Positions 43,817 to 53,839 of a stretch of 64,000 nucleotides of DNA are shown here, piece by piece. The notes beneath the pieces are model-generated. The model was not told the origin of the DNA and ran no database searches. It worked only from the letters and a program-made list of their open reading frames with translations. A program made the position numbers and the translations under genes. Each line of letters starts with the position of its first letter. The stretch's first letter is position 1. Source of the stretch: Triatoma infestans (taxonomy: Eukaryota > Arthropoda > Insecta > Hemiptera > Reduviidae); the NCBI GenBank assembly GCA_011037195.1, contig JAAEAF010009006.1:17775-81774 (forward strand). The letters run 5' to 3'.

Positions 43817-45032
43817 TGCCAAAATTAAAACCTTTTTAACTGCATTATGTGGATGTCCTGTACTTGTTCCGCCCGAGATTTTTAATCTTATGATATTAAC
43901 TTATGAAATCAAAAAGTTATATATGTATATATAATTCAAACATAAAACACTTTTATATATATATACATATAAAACTAAACAAGGTGTGACGCTAGCTAGG
44001 AATTATGGAGTTTTGGAGAGTAAAGACAGCTGTAGTATAGTTGTGAAGTATATGTTGATGTACACAGGGTAGAGAAAAAAAAGAAAAACATTGGGCGTTG
44101 TAGTGCAGTAAATCTATTTGAACAGACGGTGTTAGACGGTTAGAGATAGTGTTAGGCAACTGTTGTTTGTGGGTGAGGAGGTGGGAGTCTAGGATGTTTG
44201 CAAGTAGTTGCACTCAATAGAATTGTACGTTTTAAGATAATCCTGAATTTGCATTCGTTTATCCTTATTTTCAATAGAGTTTATTAATTCTTTCTATTTT
44301 TTTTATTTTATCAATTAAAAATATGATTCTAATAAAGAGAATACTTATATTAATAATAACTTGCTACTACTATTACTACAATCTTTCTCAAGGTAAAATT
44401 CCCCTTTTCAATGGACAAAATTCTTCTGCACTTTACCATCCATGTTTTACTTCTTTTTATATCCTCTGTTAAATAGTTTATTACAGAAAAAATGTAATAT
44501 TCAACACGTGTACTAAGTTCTTTTATAACTTCCATTCAGTTGCTTCGCTTGCGCTCACGTGGGCATACACTGAACTCGTGGTGTAAAAATGACATTTGAC
44601 TTTTTACAATCTACGGTATTAATTTATTCTCACTATTAGAAATTTTATTTAGCTAAATTTTATAACCCATTCATGACTACACAGAGAATAATAATTTTGA
44701 AATCTAAGCCGGTTTTTAAATAAGTATACAACTCTTGAGTAGATTGTTATTTAACATGTTTTGTTTATTTTATTTATTTAAATATTATAAGTATATAATA
44801 TTATGAAGTTGAAAGACGCTGAGGATTCAGAGGTTTGCCTTTGAGCAGGTGTTTGGCAGATAAAAACGCAGCTGTTATTTTCTTACTGTATCACATGTTT
44901 TAAGCTATAAATTTCTTGGATAAGTATTGTCAATATAGGCTTCATATTATGATTAATATCTAGACTTTATATTATAAATCATTCATTCTTTTTTTCCTTT
45001 TTAATTTGTAACAAATGTATGTGTGTAATTGT
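43817..45032. other. No gene recognised
   Basis: AT-rich. The segment 43,985-44,230 has a moderately GC-richer plus strand with GTTAGACGGTTAGAGATAG words, but no assignable frame. Confidence 0.45.
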
Positions 45033-45200
45033 TTTATTAAGGCACGCCAATATCTGTGGTCATTGACGCCGGAAGCCTTCCCTATGTTCTAACAGCTTTC
45101 GGGCAGTTTTCTTCATTGTAGATAACACTGGCCATCACCGGACGTGTATAGGCTCTTGCGAGGAGAAAATCTAAAAGCAGTACACCCTCCCTCTCGTGTC
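45033..45200 (-). repeat. tRNA-derived SINE, copy i (head deleted)
   Basis: Tail and body only: AAGGCACGCCAATATCTGTGG, GACGCCGGAAGCCTTC, GTAGATAACACTGGCCATCAC, then CGAGGAGAAAATCTAAAAGC. The tRNA part is replaced by unrelated CTCCCTCTCGTG sequence. Confidence 0.75.
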
Positions 45201-47435
45201 ACTGCGTTAAATCTCTCAAAGAAGGAAAAAAATTAATGTCCAACTACCGTCAAGTATCATGGACGGAAGCGTGCATCAAATATACTTTATTATATATTAT
45301 TCATATTAATACTCAAACAAAATCCAAGGTCAAGACCTTGGAATCCAGTACCACCACAATATACATGTACAATATCCAGTGCTATCCATGCCTTTAACCA
45401 CACTTTTGCATCTCATCCTTGCGCAAAAAAAAGTGGTCAATAATATCTACTTAACTGTGAATCGCCACCTCTTGTCTATAGATTTTGCGGAACTGAATCA
45501 CGATTCTTATTATTGCTGATTTAAATGGAACATTAATCAGGTGGATATATATAAAAACAAAACAACTATTTATGTTGACAACATACAGACACGGTCAGAA
45601 CTCATCTGTTAAAAAATTCTCTGATTGGATGTACGCTATTTCCAGGCTTTACTCTAAATAAATTGAGGTTTTTGAAGATTGTAAATTTTTCCATTAACAG
45701 TCGAAGATCAGTCTTGCGAATTCTTATAATTATAAAAAGAACTATATTTTTGTTCTTTTTTGAAGAAAAAAAAAACTAGTTATTTGTTAAAGAGAATATT
45801 AGATACATTTGTTTTAAAAAAAATGATTGCCTTTTAAATAACCTGGTATAATTAAAATAATAAAAACTATAATTTTTTGTTTTGGAAAAAACATTGGGAT
45901 CTATGAAACTTAGTATAATAATTCAATCTTTTTTAATAAATGACGTCATGATATTCTCGTCTTGCGATTTTTTGTGACTTCTATTGTACAAAAAAAACAC
46001 AATCACAAACGCCAATGAATATATATGCACAAAAATAGAGAAATATTTATTTTTTGAACTGAGAAAACTTAAAACATGCAATTCGAAAAATTTGTCATGA
46101 TTTTATAACAGGTGAAGAGAGGAAAAAATAAATGCATTTTAAGAAGAACGTAAAACTGAACTTGTTTTACATTGCGGTTTAATAATTAACACTGCAAAAA
46201 CAGAACATTAAATTTATAATAATTAAGAAATTAAAAAACTAAATTAAACATATATATATATTTTATTTTATTTTTTAAAAAACGGCTATCATTTAACTCG
46301 TATAGTGAAGAGAATAAAATAAATGGCATACAAAAACCACATTTATCATATTTAAGTAATATAAAGCGGTGAAGCGTATGGTAACTACTTGTAGCCTGGG
46401 CTGGTATATAAAACTATTAGTGGGGTCACGTATATTGTGAACAAGGAATTAATGATCAGTAATCAACTCACTGGCCATCGTTCACCAACTGGGCACTACT
46501 AACTTCTAATAAACCATTTACTGAAATTGATTAATTTAGAATGTTTGTATAAACCAGTTTGGATTTTATACCAATAATTATTTGTTTTATCTAGTATTGA
46601 ATTTATTGCGAATTATATTTTTTGTCATTAACTCCAGTCTTTAACATAATTTGGTAGTCATATATTAGTCATATATATATAATTAAGATAATTGTGTTAA
46701 TTAAATTATGTGATATGTAATTACTAGATGGTGTTAATAGTAAAATTTAGAACATGTCGTTGTAGTGGAAGAACGAAATAGAAAAATAACCGTTTAGAGT
46801 TTAGAATATTTTATAGTATCCAAAATTGTATTTTAATATTTTATAATTATCTTAGTGCTGTGAATTTAACTTCTAAAAGAGTGTATTTTAGAGTCAGGTA
46901 CTGTAAATTGGGGTCATTGCTAGTAGGGAAACAAAGGCACAAAATTTAATACAATGCGACTTGGCCAACTGCTTTGTTAGAGAGCATTCCTTCGAACAGG
47001 CTGTACTCTACCTTCCAACAATATAGTTTTAATTCTGCTTTCAAACAAGGAAGTCGTATTCTGCTTCCAAAGCCAGAACAGAACACTTCAGGAATCGCTC
47101 TCCTAGTATTAGTGCCAGTTTCACAATATATTAAATAAGTTTATAATATCAAATAACTTGTAGTTATTATTTTAACAGAATATATTTATTGTTAACAGTG
47201 GTGATTTCTTAATTATTCTTAATACTTCTATCTTTTCCTCAATCATACTTACAAGCCCCTTTTTCTACAACACCGCTCGTGCTACTACAAATACACATCA
47301 TCACACCATAACATTACATCGTATATCCCCTTATGAGATTGTGAACTAACCCCTTTCAGGTAGCTTAGCGCCTCTCAGTTCCCAAGTTGAAAACACGAAC
47401 AGTACTCACATTGGTACTCTCTGATAACTCCAAAC
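45201..47435. other. 2.2 kb without recognisable genes
   Basis: AT-rich. 46,375-46,530 has LTR-like words (GGTATATAAAAC, CTTCTAATAAACC) but no matching partner or TG..CA ends. 46,900-47,110 is less AT-rich and has no motif-bearing frame. Confidence 0.4.
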
Positions 47436-47488
47436 ATTACACATAGGATCAGAGACATTTTCCGTGGTAGCCTCATTCATTTTGTGGT

Positions 47489-47526
47489 CATCAACCAGTT
47501 TCGGGCGTTCGCCCATCTTCAGGATG
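47489..47526 (-). ncRNA. Hammerhead ribozyme candidate, left arm
   Basis: Minus strand: stem I CAUC/GAUG, CUGAAGA, U, stem II GGGC-GAAC-GCCC, GAAAC, UGGUU. Core residues are all standard. The cleavage triplet is GUU (allowed but less favourable than GUC), and stem III ACUGGU is not fully self-complementary. Confidence 0.65.
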
Positions 47527-47584
47527 CGCTTTTCAGACAGTGTGACAACACAGACTTGCAGATTTACACACTGACTGAAAAGCG

Positions 47585-47622
47585 CATCCTGAAGATGGGC
47601 GAACGCCTGAAACCGGTCGATG
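47585..47622 (+). ncRNA. Hammerhead ribozyme candidate, right arm (best in window)
   Basis: CAUC (47,585-47,588), CUGAAGA (47,589-47,595), U, GGGC (47,597-47,600), loop GAAC, GCCU, GAAAC (47,609-47,613), CGGUC (47,614-47,618), GAUG (47,619-47,622). Stem I is CAUC/GAUG and stem II GGGC/GCCU with one G-U pair. Stem III is the palindromic ACCGGU, allowing a double-hammerhead dimer. Predicted cleavage is after C47,618. The extra U between CUGANGA and stem II recurs in all families here. Confidence 0.72.
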
Positions 47623-47715
47623 ACCACAAAATGAAGCAGGCTACCACGGAAAATGTCTGCGGATGATGCTTTCCAGCTCTGCGGAACCAATCCACCACAA
47701 CAATTACACATAGGA

Positions 47716-48225
47716 ACTGCAGATGTGATTGATTTCGCAACTATGTGATTAACCTTCTCAAACAATAGCAACTATAAATTAAACATTTTTACTATTTTGG
47801 ATCAATCTTTAAAATGTCTTTTAAGAGATTTTACTTCAAGCCTAGCTACAAAGTAACTCATGTCGATTTTGCCACTATTCGAAATTGCCACTTTTAAAAA
47901 TCTCCATGAAAAATTTTGGTTACTTCAATCAGGATTGCGTTTAACCTTGTGCAATGGTTGACTTGTGTTTAGCCTTCTATTGAGAAAATTCACCATAGCA
48001 AGCGTTTGCAGTCTAATGTGGCAGGCGCCACCAGTTCATACTCAAAGGCAATCTCGCTCCCCATAGCAAAATTCAACTATTGTATACTTTACATACGACT
48101 ACATTGTATGTAAGTACAACCATTTACAGACAAAGAAGCCATTATAGATCTTTCAATTCACTGTGGATTTGGTTTGATAGCCACTCCTTGTAAATATCAT
48201 CATCATCTTGCAATACTCGTATACT
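47716..48225. other. No gene recognised
   Basis: AT-rich. 48,130-48,190 loosely resembles 17,890-17,965 (possible old repeat). Confidence 0.35.
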
Positions 48226-48545
48226 GTAACATGGGATCCGAATCATCAATGATTCATAGGATCCGAAGAGCGGAAAAGAACAGTAAATGAATCAAATTTG
48301 ATTACTCCCCATCTAGGCCAGACTAGGAAGGGACAGTTCGATCCATATAAATAGAGCGAGAGCAGAACAGTTCAGGACAGTTTACGACCAGTTAACAACC
48401 AGTCAGCAACCTTCTACTACCTTCTCGTCACTCAGTCAGTCTGTCTCTCTGTCTATATATATATATATATATATCTCGCTACCTAATTTCTATTGTAAAG
48501 TCCTTGCAGGTTATGTGTTCCTTTATTACACACGGTTCAGCATAT
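48226..48545 (+). repeat. Putative solo LTR
   Basis: Begins TGTAACATGGGATCC and reads through a promoter-like CCATATAAATAGAGCGAGAG with AACAGTTCAGGACAG 15-25 nt downstream (start-site spacing). A (TA)n tract at 48,457-48,472 and a 3' half shared with 39,880-39,985 follow. A likely end is ATTACA near 48,524, but similarity to the other copy continues about 35 bp further. No adjacent gag or pol frame. The duplicated flank was not found, so the limits are approximate. Confidence 0.45.
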
Positions 48546-48884
48546 ATTCTAGTTTATTTCTCAAAAATCCATTCTCACAAATTCTCTCTCCTTCTCACAT
48601 CCATTATAATAGTTTGATCTTCTCTTGTACAATTTGTTCCAAAATTGACTTCTTTTTTTTTTTTTTTGTTTTTATTAAAAGAGCGTCAACACTTTATCGA
48701 GATTTTACCTGTTCTAAAAGTTGTCATAAAATGAGGTCATATAAATTAACACGTTTTGTAAGTTTCAATATCCATATAACATTTTATAGTTAACAAATCG
48801 ATTTTAAGGGTGTAGCGATATTTTTCAGATTAAGCAAAAAAAAAGGTTGATCAATTAATTGAACAATTAATATACATAGAAACA
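48546..48884. other. No gene recognised
   Basis: C/T-rich then AT-rich, with a T-run near 48,655. Nothing recognised. Confidence 0.4.
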
Positions 48885-49130
48885 CTGCTAGAATTCCAAT
48901 TTGAAGAATATCGATTAACCGGAAGTGCGATTTTCTAAAATAGAAGAATTTAATTATCTCATAAACCATAAAGACGATTTTCTTTAAACTCGATATTGTC
49001 TTTGTAAAGATAAAAACATATCAGTTTTATTTTGAATATTTTACCAAAAAAACAATTATTTTTAGAGGGGGTATTGAGAGAGCCTGTCAGTTACCGTTTA
49101 AATTTAAACTGACGCTACATGGTCATGTGA
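48885..49130 (+). repeat. HLR internal-unit fragment
   Basis: AATTTGAAGAATATCGATTAACCGG..AAGTGCG, GACGATTTTCTTTAAACTCG, and AGAGGGGGTATTGAGAG. It shares TTTAAACTGACGCT with the copy ending at 54,850, so the two may derive from one subfamily. Confidence 0.6.
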
Positions 49131-49641
49131 TAGGGGTTGTCCCAAATGTCTACTCGTAATATTCCACCCATTATTGTGACCAGCCCTCTAAACGTTTGTA
49201 CACATTGCAATTTTAGGAATTCTTTTTTTAATTATGTTAGAGTGAGTATAGAAAGTCTTATGAAAGTTTCTCACCCGTTTTATTTATTTATTTATTTTTG
49301 GCACTAATAAAAGTGTAGGAATTTTAGTTTCGACAAATTGATACAATTACTATAATTCCTTTTAGAACCGTTAGAGAAAGTTAAAAATTCTATTAAAAGA
49401 CATACAAATAAATGGTTTCATAAATTGCTAAACTAACTTAATACTAGTAAAATTTGCTCACTTAGAATTGTAACTGTTTTTGTTCGTATCAAACATTAAG
49501 AAAGCAAAAATGATGGCAAAATATCCTAAGAGAATATCCATTACTAAGATATTTGTTGCTTTGTCGTATAAAAACATCAAAGTAAAAAGTATATAATTAA
49601 AAATTTGTTTTATTTAATAAATAAAAGAGTGAAATATTAGT
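49131..49641. other. No gene recognised
   Basis: AT-rich. TTTA repeat near 49,281. Nothing recognised. Confidence 0.45.
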
Positions 49642-49653
49642 AGAGCGGATTTA

Positions 49654-50011
49654 CTTACTTACTAAGTGGCTCTACAGCCCAATGTGGGCCCTGGCCTCCT
49701 CGATAACTTTTCGCCAGACCTTCCTGTCGCTCGCCTTCCGTTTCCAGTTGTGGACAACAACAGCTCTAATGATCGATGTTACATCATCGATCCACCTTTT
49801 TCTGGGACGACCTCTTTTCCTTAAGCCCATCACTGCCGAGTATAAGAGTTTTTTTGGCATCCGCTTTTCATCCATTCGCTGAACGTGTCCTAGCCAATCC
49901 ATGCGCCTTAATTTAATGAAGCTTACAATGTCAATTTGATTGAACATTTCCGCTAACTGGTGATTTTTCCTGGGTCTCCAGACACCCTCAACCAGGACCG
50001 GGCCGAATATC
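49654..50011 (-). pseudogene. RTE-like LINE 3' end with 12-bp target duplication
   Basis: A 5'-truncated insertion of 358 bp flanked by AGAGCGGATTTA (49,642-49,653; 50,012-50,023). The minus-strand frame carries GVWRPRKNHQLAEMFNQIDI, then LRRMDWLGHVQRMDE and RKRGRPRKRWIDDV, the C-terminal landmarks of RTE-like endonuclease/reverse transcriptases, and stops at 49,672. The 3' end is a short AGTAAGTAAGTAA tail instead of poly A. The open frame (to 50,070) overruns the insertion boundary into flanking (AAT)n. Frame intactness suggests a fairly recent event. Confidence 0.88.
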
Positions 50012-50023
50012 AGAGCGGATTTA

Positions 50024-50924
50024 AAAAATAATAATAATAATAATAATAATGATTGAAAAGGGAGTGGCAAATTGGAAATATTTTCTTTAGGGCAAGATGG
50101 AGGTCACATAAAATTTTATTCCAAATAGAATCCGGATAGACAGTCTATTTACCATAGTTTTACTGAACTTTATGATTAATAAAATATTTGGAATTGAACA
50201 CTTAAACGAATTCCCCTATTCTACAATGCTACAGTTCTTCATAATTTGGAATTTTTTGCTGAACCATTAGTTTTGCTTTTACTTATAAGGTGGGGGGGGA
50301 AACTAATCGTACATTATACTTGCTGGTATATGGGGCCTAGTAGCTTCCCTGAATGTGACTACAGTATAGTGCGTGAGGCAGCGCTCCTGGTCCTGGCAAG
50401 TATTATAAGTTGACCAATTCAATAATAGACCTGAAGTCACAGATCTTCCCAAAACCCTTAATAAGTCTAAAAAAATATTTCAATTAACACGTTGACTGGC
50501 TGCGGCAACTTTTAACATTCGCATCTCAGAAGGCAATTTGATTTAATTATATCAATTTTTTTAAAAAAAAAAACCCTAATTATAATCCTTAGTAAGCACT
50601 AAAATATTCATGGAAAACTAAGTCTAAGATGTTAGTCTATGTAGCGTATGTTAGAGAAAGTTCTTTACGTTATCTTATGCCCATGTTTCAGAATTGTCCT
50701 TGGTTAATTTATTTGAATATTAAATCAAACTTAAGTCACGTAAAATTTGATTCCCTACTTTATTATGTATTTTGTTTTATAATATAATAATATAATGCCC
50801 ATAATATAGGATAATAATCTGGCACAAGAAGAATTTCAGCATCTAGCTAATTTAAATGAATATTATTTTGACGACTTCCCAATATTATCACGAACATTCT
50901 TCTAAGTGCCCAAAAAAGCTAAAT
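50024..50924. other. No gene recognised
   Basis: Starts with an (AAT)n run (50,026-50,048), then AT-rich DNA. A G-run lies near 50,291. Nothing recognised. Confidence 0.45.
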
Positions 50925-51710
50925 ATAGCCACCCTCTTTTGAGATACTTGAATCTGAAAAATTGATTTTTAGGTAAATAATAAGTGTGTGTGTGTTTATG
51001 TAAGAACAACTAATTCAAAAAATGAAAAATTGCAAAAAATTCAAACTTCCGGTTTTCCAAAAGGACATTCCATTTGAATATATAACCATAGAACCGGACA
51101 GTAAGTTATCTGACAAAATTCTTCAACCAGAAATACCACTTTATTGACTGGATATTTCAATTTTATTTCGATTTAGGTCTATTTACTTTTATTTGAAACA
51201 TTTACCAGGAATTTAAGAGAAGGGGTTTAGAGTTTACAGGTAGTGTTATGCTTTCTTGTAAAGCGCCAATTCAGTTTATTAAACGATTCCATCATCTATA
51301 GAAGATTAATTAATAGAAATTAAATGTATTGCTATAATTTCGAATTTGGAAAAAATTTGATCGCCGGAAGTGTGGAATTTACTTGAACAATTTCTTCTGT
51401 TTTTTTGACGATTTTCTCATTAAAAAAGACACCAATGGTTTTCACGGAACTTGGTATACTAACTATGCATAAAGTGATCTATCACTTTTGTTTAAAAATT
51501 TTTTCAGTGAAAATTGATTTTGAAGCGGCTCTGGAGGGCGGGCTGAAAGGTTGTGATTTTTTTTTCAAAAATTTTGCTGTTTTCAGATTCACTTATTGAT
51601 TTTATCATTGAAGACAATTTAATATTTAGTAAAAAATTAAATGTATAAAAAAAAAAATTGATTAATTTTTAGTAAGAGAAGTTCTTGTGAGTATTTTACA
51701 CCAGATTTTG
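50925..51710 (+). repeat. HLR repeat, left end truncated
   Basis: Begins inside the left block (TTTTGAGATACTTGAATCTG), then a GTGTGTGTGTG tract (50,985-50,995), AACCGGACAGTAAGTTATCTG, two internal units (ACCAGAAATACC; GCCGGAAGTGTGG), and a right end with AGTAAGAGAAG and GTGAGTATTTTACACCAGATT. The stem-loop keeps pairing through a G-U change. Confidence 0.8.
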
Positions 51711-52319
51711 TTATAGTAAATAATTTACATTGTCCTTAAAGATCCCAACAAATGTGGATTAAACAATTTAGTCACATTGAAGTTCTATTATCCTGATCTT
51801 TTTGAATGCGTGAGAAAAAAATTTGTTGAGTTTCATTGCTGTACAAGGTATTTTAGATTGCAGTAATTGGACCCTATATTGATTTCTGTAAAATAAGATA
51901 TTTTCATAATTTTAATCCTGTCATCATATGATATGTATCTTCATTTCTCTCATTTATATACGGTTCATTAACACTTGGATAGTGTGTAAAGTGTTATAAA
52001 TTTCAAATTTTTTTTTTAAGAAATGTGATTAAGTTCAAGTTATATACGGTACGAGATAGAGTGAATGGGATCATGTTTTATTTGGATCGTATACTAGGTC
52101 GGCCATTGGGCCATACGAAGGGCGCCATGGTTTTACTAGACAGTATGATTGATTGGGGGTGTGTACCATTCCCGCCTCTACTTCCCCTCTACGTCTATGC
52201 TACACTTAGACGACTACAACGCCATCTTTCCATCACTCATATTAACTAAACAACAGCGGTGAATAGTCAAAATAAGTAATGCTTTTGAGCGCCAAATTTA
52301 AACTTTAAAAAAAAAAAAA
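51711..52319. other. No gene recognised
   Basis: AT-rich to 52,020, then a GC-richer piece (52,040-52,250) with a 74-codon frame lacking any domain I know. A poly(A) run before the next HLR copy. Confidence 0.4.
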
Positions 52320-53293
52320 TCTGGTGTGAAACACTCACACAACTATCTCTTACTCCAGTTCTCAAAATGATAATTGACAAATTTTATAGTTTGTGTACCA
52401 AATTTAATGAAATTCGTCGAAAACTGAAAAAACTGTTCAGTAAAAGCGCACTTCCGGTTTACTAATTTTCTTGAAACTTGGAATTTCAGCCATCCATTTA
52501 TTTCTAACTAATTATTTTTGGATGATAGAATTGTATAATCAACTAGGATAGCACTTTAGATGAAAATGTAACCCTACCCCTCCCCTAAAAGTGCCCTTAA
52601 AAGAATTTTCCCAGAGAAATGTTTTAATAAAAGATGTAGATCTTTGCATGTTTAGTTTATATAAAAAGTTTCAAGAAAATCGACGGAGCCAATTTTAAGA
52701 AAATCGCGAAAAACTGAAAAATTCATTTAGTAAAGTGTTAAAACAAACGCACTTCCGGTTATCCGATTTTTTATCAAACTCGGAATTTCAACAACATATT
52801 TAATTGTAATTAACATAATTTAGATGACAGAATTGTTTAATAGCAAGTTAGTTAGGTTAAATAGCAGTTAGGATGAAAAATCTAATCCCCACCCATCTTC
52901 TTAGAAGTGCCCTTAAATGAATTTTTCCCGGAGAAATGTTTCAAATAAAAGTTGTAGAAACAAGTTAAAAGAAAATCGTCGGAACCATTTTTGAGAAAAT
53001 CGCAAAAAAGTAAAAAAAAAAACTAGTAAGTGGTACTTCCGGTTGAGGAATTTTGACAGATAACGCACCGTCAGATCCCATGGTCATACCTAAACGTAAT
53101 ATCAAGTTTCAACTTTGTACAGTTTTTCGTTTTTGAGCTATGCTGTTCACATACCACACAACACACACACACAGACCATTTGCTAAGACCACTTTTTGGA
53201 CTCAGGGGACCTCAAAACGGATATTTCCGGTGAAAATTCGATATCGAAAATTTGACACGAGTACAATACTTCCTCTTACTAGGGGAGTAAGAG
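52320..53293 (-). repeat. HLR repeat, best full-length copy
   Basis: Reverse orientation, 974 bp. 3' stem-loop GTGTGA-AACAC-TCACAC (52,324-52,340). Subterminal CTCTTACTCC (52,347-52,356) is matched at the other end by its exact inverse GGAGTAAGAG (53,284-53,293), itself preceded by CTCTTACT (53,273-53,280), so a terminal hairpin can form. Internal-unit landmarks CACTTCCGG / TACTTCCGG lie at 52,449, 52,750 and 53,034 (spacing 301 and 284 bp). Short CA tract at 53,154-53,173, left block CGATATCGAAAATTTGACACG. No protein-coding frame. Reference copy for the family. Confidence 0.9.
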
Positions 53294-53839
53294 AATGTAA
53301 AAAAATGAATGTATCTATTATTGTAAAATCAATAAAAAAAATGCACTTAAAAATATCAGTTATGAAACACTCTATCTACCTTTCAATTAATCCTCTTGTT
53401 CGCTCCATTCTCTTTTTCTTACCGTTAAATCAATACAATTGTATTTTAAAAATCAAATTGCACTGATTTTTGTCCAAGCATAAGTAATATAGTGTTGGTT
53501 GGGGGTGACAAGTAATAGCCAACTAAAGTAGAGAAGTGATTATATTGCCGACTAAAATAGCACGCCAATAACATTGAACCAACTCTGTATGTAACAATTA
53601 GATAATATAATGAAGTTTAAAAGAAAACTGTGTAGATTTAACAAAATTTTTCTGTTTTCTAACAAAACTAATAAATCTGGCATTACAAATGACATGATTG
53701 TAATACTTCTACTTATAACTGTAAGGTGAAAAATAATAACTAAATAAAAGAGATAAAAACAAGAATTGATTAAATATTTTGAAGCTTAAAATATTTATTG
53801 GCTACGCTGCTGGTAGTTCTGATTTTTTTTTTTTACTTC
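53294..53839. other. No gene recognised
   Basis: AT-rich. Nothing recognised. Confidence 0.45.

Larger units (their letters stand above)
47449..47702. mobile_element. Fold-back element with two intact hammerhead cores (family B, copy 5)
   Basis: The best-preserved palindrome, flanked by a perfect 13-bp duplication ATTACACATAGGA (47,436-47,448; 47,703-47,715). It starts TCAGAGACATTTTCCGTGG and ends GGAACCAATCCACCACAACA. Arms are about 105 nt around a short centre (AGATTTACACACTGA). Both arms carry complete hammerhead cores in opposite orientation. No protein is encoded, so it must be non-autonomous. The 13-bp duplication and ribozyme type point to Penelope-like machinery, by inference. Confidence 0.85.

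Noticed and set aside
46375..46530. Third LTR candidate (GGTATATAAAAC, AATAAACC)
   Set aside because: Only promoter-like and poly(A)-like words; no TG..CA boundaries, no similarity to the other LTR-like segments.
52025..52249. 74-codon frame in a GC-richer piece
   Set aside because: No motif, no partner repeat, and no gene signals around it.
52320..53293. Classifying HLR as a canonical Helitron
   Set aside because: The 3' end after the stem-loop is CAGATTTT, not CTRR, and subterminal inverted repeats are present. This fits a Helentron/HINE-type pattern better, though that too is unproven.
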